From: Spirochaetia bacterium UBA5763
GTDB lineage: Bacteria; Spirochaetota; UBA4802; UBA5550
Direction of reading: 5' to 3'
DNA length: 20,148 nt
Assembly (NCBI GenBank): GCA_002418835.1
Contig: DIEX01000007.1
Span: 1-20,148 of the forward strand
In this document: positions 15,635 through 20,148 of the stretch, piece after piece
How positions within the stretch are numbered: the first letter of the stretch is position 1
How the letters are laid out: each line of letters begins with the position of its first letter
The notes under the pieces: generated by a model
Database searches by the model: none
What the model saw: the letters and a program-made list of their open reading frames with translations, nothing else
Told to the model about the DNA's origin: nothing
Translations under genes and position numbers: made by a program

Positions 15635-16057
15635 ATGGCAAAAGAAAAAATGATAAAAGCGAAACTTATAAACCTTGAAAGCAGGGGTAAAAGTATCTCT
15701 GCATCCGTAAACGGTCAGACATACATCTTCCCGGATAATTACGAAGGTGACGTACCTGAATCTGTAATCCATGCACTGAATGATGCAGTAGAAACACGCT
15801 ATATCTTTGAGGATATCAACATCGATAAAGGTGAAAAAGCTGAATCATTCCAGAATGAAAGATTCAAAGTTATTCTGCTCGATGTTGCAGAAGCAAATAA
15901 AGCGGCTAAAGCTGATGCAGACGCCAAGCTTGCAGCTGAAAATGAAACTCTTAAAGCTGAAAAAGCAGCGAAAGAAGAAGAACAGGCCAAGCTTGCAGCT
16001 GAGAACGAAGAACTAAAAGCTAAATTTGCTCTTGCATCCAAGGATCCGGTGCAATGA
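15635..16057 (+). CDS. Structural candidate with C-terminal coiled-coil repeats
   Basis: The N-terminal half (1-80) looks beta-rich. The C-terminal half (about 87-135) is a strongly helical Ala/Glu/Lys region. It holds two tandem 21-residue units, both beginning AKLAAENE. At the DNA level these repeat exactly over GCCAAGCTTGCAGCTGA at 15923 and 15986, 63 bases apart, so the duplication is fairly recent. A coiled-coil stalk or multimerisation element is likely. AAAGGAG precedes the ATG, and the stop overlaps the adaptor gene as ATGA. No specific family is recognised. Confidence 0.7.
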   Translation: MAKEKMIKAKLINLESRGKSISASVNGQTYIFPDNYEGDVPESVIHALNDAVETRYIFEDINIDKGEKAESFQNERFKVILLDVAEANKAAKADADAKLAAENETLKAEKAAKEEEQAKLAAENEELKAKFALASKDPVQ

Positions 16058-16704
16058 CATACCAGGAAATATATAACCTGATATGCTATAAATGCTGGGG
16101 GGATTTGGGGGCATCCCCTCCCCCTGCAGCAATAGCTAATTATCTTCCACAGATGATATTCAGAGCACACAGAAAGATACAGCAGGATTATAATTACTGG
16201 TTTATGCGATTCTCTATCACTCAGAATACAATCGCAGCCCAGGAAGCTTATGCTCTCCCCGATGCTTATAAAGAAATGATAGAGATACGCCAGCAGCTGC
16301 AGGGTGATACAAAGTATTTACCATCAATCCCGGTTGTACATTTTGACGAACTGAAATATTTAAACAGCGCAAGGCAACAAGCTCTTTATGCTAAATGCTA
16401 TGCGCTTATGAATAACAATATGTATCTGCATCCAATACCGCAGGAATCAGACATTGTTATAAATCTGCATCTCTGGAAATTTCTTGTAATGACAATTGAT
16501 GCAACATTTGAAGATGACCTTATGCGGTACGGAGGAAGCGCAATAGTAAACTATGTTGTATCTGAACTTAAGCAGGATCTGGACGAATCTAACGCAAGCG
16601 CACGTTATTTTGAAAGATTCACTGATGACATGGAGCAGCTGCAGCGGGAAGATTACAGGCGAAGACAGTCAATGCTTGAAGACCTTGAATATAACGGAGT
16701 CTGA
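16054..16704 (+). CDS. Head-tail adaptor, P22 gp4-like
   Basis: The 216-residue, mostly helical product fits the phage adaptor family (P22 gp4 / tail accessory factor), which binds under the portal and closes the head after packaging. The N-terminus has MTYQEIYNLICYKCWGD and AIANYLPQMIFRAHRKIQQD. The centre has the family-like QEAYALPDAYKEMIEIRQQL, then VVHFDELKYLNSARQQALYA, and a MYLHPIPQESDIVINLHLW strand. The C-terminal helices (ASARYFERFTDDMEQLQRED) end with a charged tail. Position after the capsid genes agrees. The start overlaps the preceding stop (ATGA). Confidence 0.7.
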   Translation: MTYQEIYNLICYKCWGDLGASPPPAAIANYLPQMIFRAHRKIQQDYNYWFMRFSITQNTIAAQEAYALPDAYKEMIEIRQQLQGDTKYLPSIPVVHFDELKYLNSARQQALYAKCYALMNNNMYLHPIPQESDIVINLHLWKFLVMTIDATFEDDLMRYGGSAIVNYVVSELKQDLDESNASARYFERFTDDMEQLQREDYRRRQSMLEDLEYNGV

Positions 16705-16722
16705 TGAGGGAGATATAATGAA

Positions 16723-16914
16723 ATGCAACATGAAATTATATTACAGACTATTGGCTGGATTCTGGCTCTTATCGGTTCTCTGCTTATACTTATCGGCGGC
16801 CTTGTTGCTTATATATTCAAACAACATGCAGCAGAAAACAGAGATTTGTTTTCAGAAAATAGAGAAGACCATATCAGAATCCATGACAGGATTGATAAAA
16901 TAAATGAACAGTGA
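16723..16914 (+). CDS. Holin-like small membrane protein
   Basis: The 63-residue product has a single transmembrane segment (residues about 9-32, LALIGSLLILIGGLVAYIF). An amphipathic charged helix follows (ENRDLFSENREDHIRIHDRI), the layout of XhlA-like and other one-span phage lysis proteins. GAGGGAG lies about ten bases upstream. An overlapping frame from an ATG at 16718 also reads a hydrophobic peptide and is better spaced from that site, so the start is not fully settled. The shared stop/start overlap with the next gene and the heptad pattern favour this frame. It would form or regulate the inner-membrane hole at lysis. Confidence 0.65.
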   Translation: MQHEIILQTIGWILALIGSLLILIGGLVAYIFKQHAAENRDLFSENREDHIRIHDRIDKINEQ

Positions 16915-17434
16915 AGCAATCAAACGCATAGATGATTTTACTTCTACACACAAACAGAAGGCAAGAGGGAGTAAAGTCTATGCAGAGATACAATCTGTAT
17001 TAAGATGCTCTCTCCCTGAAGCGAAAGCGGCAGCAGGGAAAGCCTGTAATATTCTGTCAACTTACGCGCTGCTTTACGGAGCAGGCTTAATCACAATGAC
17101 ATTCAGCGAATGGTTCAAGTATTTACTCGATAACGAAGATATCAGCAGAAGCAATATCGGATGGATTAAGAGCAGGAAGCGGGACATATTTTCAAGACTC
17201 GGCATTGATGTTGAACTGATTGAATCCAAAACCATATATGATTTACCGGATGGACTCTATCAGATTAAAATTGAGAATGAACACGGCACACACTTCATGG
17301 CAGGATATGTAATAGATGGAGTGCTTTATCTTTCTGACACTTCCTGGAGAGGCACACACGTTAAAGCAGAAACAGCATTGAAAACAGACACCCTTGTATG
17401 GGTAGTTGAATATAACATCGGAGGCATGGCATGA
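16904..17434 (+). CDS. Hypothetical protein with a possible papain/C39-like core
   Basis: I do not recognise the family with certainty. Residues 45-60 (GKACNILSTYALLYGA) resemble the cysteine helix of papain-like and C39 peptidases, with C48 as the candidate nucleophile. HGTHFMAGYVIDGVLYLSDT (127-146) resembles their His-strand and Asp, with H130 and D145. C35 is a second cysteine nearby. There is no signal peptide. It lies between a holin-like gene and small membrane and lipoprotein genes. A lysis or cell-wall role is thus possible, but most endolysins have other folds. Catalysis is inferred from a loose match only. The start at 16904 overlaps the previous gene by 11 bases. Confidence 0.6.
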   Translation: MNSEAIKRIDDFTSTHKQKARGSKVYAEIQSVLRCSLPEAKAAAGKACNILSTYALLYGAGLITMTFSEWFKYLLDNEDISRSNIGWIKSRKRDIFSRLGIDVELIESKTIYDLPDGLYQIKIENEHGTHFMAGYVIDGVLYLSDTSWRGTHVKAETALKTDTLVWVVEYNIGGMA

Positions 17435-17595
17435 GCGCAAAAGATATTATGAACGGATTTATTAAGATACTCAGCAGTAAAAAGATGTATAAGCGGTTGA
17501 TATTACTTCTGCTTATAATCGGAGCAGTAACCTGTTACGGGTTTTACTCCGGTGCAATCGCTGAAATACTCGCTGCAATATTCGGAGGAAAATAA
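17431..17595 (+). CDS. Tiny membrane protein, 54 aa
   Basis: This frame starts at an ATG overlapping the previous stop (ATGA) with GGAGG upstream at 17420-17424. It ends in a TAATG that contains the next start. The product has a basic N-terminus (SSKKMYKRL) and one hydrophobic segment (LILLLLIIGAVTCYGFYSG, about residues 23-41), then a short hydrophobic helix and GGK. The N-terminus probably faces the cytoplasm. It could be a holin, antiholin or other lysis membrane component given the neighbours. Confidence 0.7.
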   Translation: MSAKDIMNGFIKILSSKKMYKRLILLLLIIGAVTCYGFYSGAIAEILAAIFGGK

Positions 17596-17894
17596 TGTTA
17601 CCCGATATCAAGCTGTTAAAACTCCTTGCAGGCGTGGCGATGCTGGTTCTCGCAGCAATGATTATGATATCATTTACATCATGCGCTAAACCTCCAGTAA
17701 TTCAGGAAGGAGAACTATATCCCTGCTTTGCTGCAAGGGATTGTGATTTCCGCAATCCGAAGAATCCCGAGAAGTGTAATGCGCAATGGATGGAGTGCCG
17801 GGCAAGAGAACGATATACCTTTTGCGGCAAACCGGAAAACAGGTGGCCGAGTAAAGATGAGCAATCCTGCTGGGATAAACTTAATAGTAAGTAG
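17595..17894 (+). CDS. Cys-rich putative lipoprotein (spanin candidate)
   Basis: The N-terminus is a hydrophobic signal (residues 7-27) ending in FTSC, a lipobox-like motif with C30 as the possible lipidated cysteine, followed by AKPP. The mature part has more cysteines (YPCFAARDC, EKCNAQWMEC, FCGK, SCW) and is charged, which suggests disulfides outside the cytoplasm. A lipoprotein beside holin-like genes recalls outer-membrane spanins such as Rz1, which join inner and outer membranes at lysis. It is longer and more Cys-rich than Rz1, so the spanin idea is tentative. The start lies in the previous stop codon. The stop is TAG. Confidence 0.65.
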   Translation: MLPDIKLLKLLAGVAMLVLAAMIMISFTSCAKPPVIQEGELYPCFAARDCDFRNPKNPEKCNAQWMECRARERYTFCGKPENRWPSKDEQSCWDKLNSK

Positions 17895-17900
17895 GCAATC

Positions 17901-18251
17901 ATGCAGAGCGAATACAAATTATCAACTCCCTACCCAACAGATTACTTCAGCCAGGTATTTGCAAATCTCCGTCTCACTAAAGAGATGTTTGAGGAGAGAT
18001 ATACTCTCGACCATCACCTTAACGAGACAGACACCGCACTGACAGACGGGCATGATAAGCTCACGATGAAAGGTATAACAGTCAATACCCTTGCTGACAA
18101 AATGCCCTACCCGATGAATCCAACTACAGGAATAGCACAATTACCAGCCAGCGGAGCAATACTATTTTGCAAACTGGTAAACGGTAATTGCAAGCTAACT
18201 TATGCCGTGAAAAACAATACCAATACACTCAAAGAGATAACACTGAGGTAA
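17901..18251 (+). CDS. Tail-fibre-type module protein, related to the next gene
   Basis: The 116-residue product has a helical N-terminus with EMFEERYTLDHHLNETDTAL, then DGHDKLTMKGI and a beta segment GAILFCKLVNGNCKLTYAVK. The same plan (helix ending in an H-H pair, a Gly-His/Asn-K-valine/threonine turn, then a G-K-(V/I)-(D/N)-G-x strand) appears at the N-terminus of the next gene, where the sequence is HFEQDHHM, then GYHNKVTLYP and VYSKIVDGVIELFW. Such modules are common in tail fibre and tail-spike-related phage proteins. This one lacks the long receptor-binding part. The start at 17901 has only a weak AGTAGG upstream. Confidence 0.7.
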   Translation: MQSEYKLSTPYPTDYFSQVFANLRLTKEMFEERYTLDHHLNETDTALTDGHDKLTMKGITVNTLADKMPYPMNPTTGIAQLPASGAILFCKLVNGNCKLTYAVKNNTNTLKEITLR

Positions 18252-18253
18252 CT

Positions 18254-19111
18254 ATGTTAAGCAGAATATGGGATGTAACCATACCAGGAGATAATGAGCT
18301 TGCCGGGGATGGTGACGACGAGATAAGGACTTTAAAATCTGAACTCAAAGAACACTTTGAACAGGATCACCACATGTCTGGAGTGCTTGATCCATTGGAG
18401 GCTAACTGTGACGGATACCATAATAAAGTTACTTTATACCCACTTGAGTCAGATCCTTCAATTATCACTGGAGCTGGTATTGTCTATAGTAAGATTGTTG
18501 ATGGAGTCATTGAACTTTTCTGGATGGATGATGATGGCTTAGTAAATCAATTAACAGAGAATGGAGTTATTAAATTGAACACATTACAGAATGATATTAA
18601 TGCTAATGGTCATAGTATCAGGAACTTACAGGAACTAAAAAACGAGACACTAATACCGCTTTATAGTAATAGTAGAACAGTTAACACTGGTTCATGGTCA
18701 GAAACTAAAACCTTAACACTGACTAAAAAAGCATTGATGCGGTTAACAGCAACGGCATCAACCGGTGGTTCAACAGCATCTAATAGAGCAACAGCAAAAA
18801 TTACAGTTAAATATAAAAATCCATCCCAATGTGCAATCGGTGAAATGACATTATCTGCACGTTATAATTCAACATCTTCAGTCTGGCAGGTTGAAATGGG
18901 ATCTGCTGGATTAATGACAAATGCTGGTATATCAGAAATAGCTACATCTACACAATCATATACAAAGAGTAATCTAATTCAATTAGAACCTGGCCAATAT
19001 GATATAGTACTTTATGCAACAGGATATAATGTTGCAGCTGCATCATGGGCTATCGATTTATTTGCAGTTCTCAATCACCATACCACAAATGGAGTTGCAA
19101 CAATATCATAA
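18254..19111 (+). CDS. Tail fibre / receptor-binding candidate
   Basis: The start at 18254 has TGAGG just upstream and follows the previous stop by two bases. An in-frame ATG at 18188 would lie inside that gene. The N-terminal part (1-100) is the fibre-type module shared with the gene before, probably attaching to the virion. A linker (LNTLQNDINANGHSIRNLQE, about 111-130) looks like a trimer coiled coil. The C-terminal domain (about 140-285) is Thr/Ser/Ala-rich and beta-rich, like a receptor-binding tip. The DNA from about 18440 onward is visibly AT-richer: bases 18541-18600 have 14 G or C in 60. That suggests acquisition of the tip by recombination. Confidence 0.7.
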   Translation: MLSRIWDVTIPGDNELAGDGDDEIRTLKSELKEHFEQDHHMSGVLDPLEANCDGYHNKVTLYPLESDPSIITGAGIVYSKIVDGVIELFWMDDDGLVNQLTENGVIKLNTLQNDINANGHSIRNLQELKNETLIPLYSNSRTVNTGSWSETKTLTLTKKALMRLTATASTGGSTASNRATAKITVKYKNPSQCAIGEMTLSARYNSTSSVWQVEMGSAGLMTNAGISEIATSTQSYTKSNLIQLEPGQYDIVLYATGYNVAAASWAIDLFAVLNHHTTNGVATIS

Positions 19112-19275
19112 TGGCAAGTTCCCCACAAATATCATTACCTCAGATACCGTCAGACCTTGACCCGAAACTTAAGGAATATCTTACTGCTTTGACTAAAGTT
19201 ATTACAATCAAGCAGATAGATGATTATTCAACAGTTGAGGAACTGAAAAAACGTTTAACAGTATTGGAATCATAA
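19111..19275 (+). CDS. Small protein, 54 aa, between tail genes
   Basis: The ATG at 19111 shares a base with the upstream stop (TAATG), and its stop at 19273-19275 directly abuts the next ATG. The product is short and helical after a Pro/Ser-rich start (QISLPQIPSDLDPKLKEYLT, then VEELKKRLTVLES). No motif gives a function. Its tight fit between two structural genes suggests a small virion or assembly protein. Confidence 0.65.
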   Translation: MASSPQISLPQIPSDLDPKLKEYLTALTKVITIKQIDDYSTVEELKKRLTVLES

Positions 19276-20148
19276 ATGTACAATACAGGCTCTATATCAT
19301 TTGCATCAATATTAAAAGACCTCCCGGCAAGGAAGCTTCAAGATAACATTCTGCAGGCCGGTGAGAATATAATCTTTCAGGACGGAGTCATTAAATCCAG
19401 ATTCGGTATTGCTGAATTTGGCGCCACTTCTCTCGGAGATAACATTACAGGGGTAAGTCTCTTCAAGAAGCTCAGGAATGATAACCGGTATCTTATTGCA
19501 TTTACAAATAAAGACGCTTATGTATATAACGTGCAGAATGGAAAGTTTGAATTAAAGACCAGAAACTATTCAAAAGGAACAGTAACAAGCTCAGGTGATG
19601 GTAATCGTACCATTACCCTGACTTCAAACATCACAACTACAGCCACTATTACAAACGGATCTAATCGTATAGTCGTAGCAAGTGCCACAGGACTTGAGGT
19701 CGGGATGGAGATATCAGGAGACGGTATACCTGACAATACAACAATACTTGCTATATCCGGTAGTGTTCTTACTCTCAGTAACCCGATCAAGAAAGAAGTT
19801 AGTCTATCCGGATTACTCACAGTAGCAGGTACTGGCATTGCTTCAGTATCATCAACCAATGGTCTCGCAGTCGGGATGAAAATTACAGGTGACGGACTGC
19901 AAAACGATACGCTTATATCGGCGATAGGTTCAGGGACACTCACGCTGTCTAAAGCATCACATAATTCAACAGCGAGAACAGGAAATACAACAAGCGGCAG
20001 TCCCAATATAACTGCTGTTAATGATGTCACAGGAGTTAAAATTGGACAATCCGTAACAGGTTCAGGTATTCCTGTAGGTACAACAATCATTGCAATAAAT
20101 GGCAACGTTATCACCCTCTCCGCTAACTGTACTGCTACAGCAACAAGT
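19276..20148 (+). CDS. Repeat-rich tail/head-completion structural protein, cut by window end
   Basis: The frame starts at 19276 and remains open through the last base (291 codons), so the 3' end is missing. The N-terminus (DLPARKLQDNILQAGENIIF, then DGVIKSRFGIAEF) resembles podovirus tail or DNA-stabilisation proteins (P22 gp10 type), with an early SR-FG turn. From about residue 126 it changes to Gly/Thr/Ser-rich beta repeats of roughly 57 residues. Each contains a VGM(E/K)I(S/T)G(D/S)G-like turn followed by an LTLS-type strand. Such repeats are typical of surface-exposed virion domains. No clear ribosome binding site lies before the ATG, so translation is probably coupled to the gene upstream. 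Confidence 0.75.
   Translation, partial: MYNTGSISFASILKDLPARKLQDNILQAGENIIFQDGVIKSRFGIAEFGATSLGDNITGVSLFKKLRNDNRYLIAFTNKDAYVYNVQNGKFELKTRNYSKGTVTSSGDGNRTITLTSNITTTATITNGSNRIVVASATGLEVGMEISGDGIPDNTTILAISGSVLTLSNPIKKEVSLSGLLTVAGTGIASVSSTNGLAVGMKITGDGLQNDTLISAIGSGTLTLSKASHNSTARTGNTTSGSPNITAVNDVTGVKIGQSVTGSGIPVGTTIIAINGNVITLSANCTATATS
19651..20148 (+). repeat. Three beta-repeat units of about 57 residues in the last gene
   Basis: Units are marked by VGMEISGDGIP (residues 142-152), VGMKITGDGLQ (199-209) and IGQSVTGSGIP (256-266). Each is followed by T(T/L)I-A-I/SG and an LTLS or ITLS strand. The window ends inside the third copy, so the array may continue. Confidence 0.8.

Noticed and set aside
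15799..16170. 123-codon open frame on the - strand
   Set aside because: It mirrors the Ala/Lys/Glu coiled-coil repeats, giving a Ser/Ala/Leu-rich shadow product.
17728..18042. 104-codon + strand frame overlapping the lipoprotein and fibre-module genes
   Set aside because: It runs out of frame across two well-supported genes and lacks a ribosome binding site or a recognisable product.
19566..20114. 182-codon open frame on the - strand
   Set aside because: It lies wholly opposite the repeat part of the last + strand gene. Its Val/Pro/Ser-rich product is the low-complexity mirror of those repeats, with no ribosome binding site.

Overview
This window is part of a tailed double-stranded DNA phage or prophage (Caudoviricetes). 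The head and tail genes are of podovirus type: a P22-like portal, an N4-gp56-like major capsid protein and a P22 gp4-like adaptor. Every gene I can support is on the + strand. Genes are packed tightly, usually with ATGA, TGATG or TAATG stop/start overlaps and with AGGAG-type ribosome binding sites. The host is therefore a bacterium that uses Shine-Dalgarno initiation. A lipoprotein-like gene in the probable lysis region hints at a Gram-negative host. The sequence does not identify the host further. I see no integrase, repressor, tRNA or CRISPR array.

Region 1 (1 to about 8980) is the early DNA-metabolism operon. After a perfect 13-bp inverted repeat come an ERF single-strand annealing protein, an HNH protein, and a lambda O-like initiator gene that carries iterons and an AT-rich stretch inside its own coding sequence (a candidate replication origin). 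A probable helicase-loader-position gene follows, then a small gene opening with an 18-unit GA microsatellite, a zinc-ribbon protein, two small proteins and SSB. Next is an orphan cytosine-5 DNA methyltransferase with five internal repeats in its target-recognition region. After it come a zinc-finger protein, a short gene interrupted by an amber codon, a DUF1367-like protein, RusA resolvase, a MazG-like pyrophosphatase, Cys-rich small proteins, a DUF7694-like protein and a second small HNH-like protein. ERF, SSB, RusA and the initiator would together support replication and recombination. The methyltransferase probably protects the phage DNA from restriction.

Region 2 (9006 to 9740) holds three small genes, then a 96-base gap with a direct repeat and a TTGACA promoter-like element. 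This gap is the boundary between the early and late modules.

Region 3 (9741 to 16704) is packaging and head assembly: large terminase, portal, a helix-turn-helix protein that may be the small terminase (unusually placed after the portal), a scaffold-like protein, the major capsid protein followed by a GAAA-loop hairpin, two small structural candidates, and the head-tail adaptor.

Region 4 (16723 to 17894) looks like a lysis cassette: a holin-like membrane protein, a protein with a possible papain/C39-like Cys-His-Asp arrangement, another tiny membrane protein, and a Cys-rich lipoprotein.

Region 5 (17901 to the end) is tail or host recognition: two related fibre-type genes (the second with an AT-rich, apparently acquired C-terminal half), a 54-residue protein, and a repeat-rich structural protein cut by the window edge.
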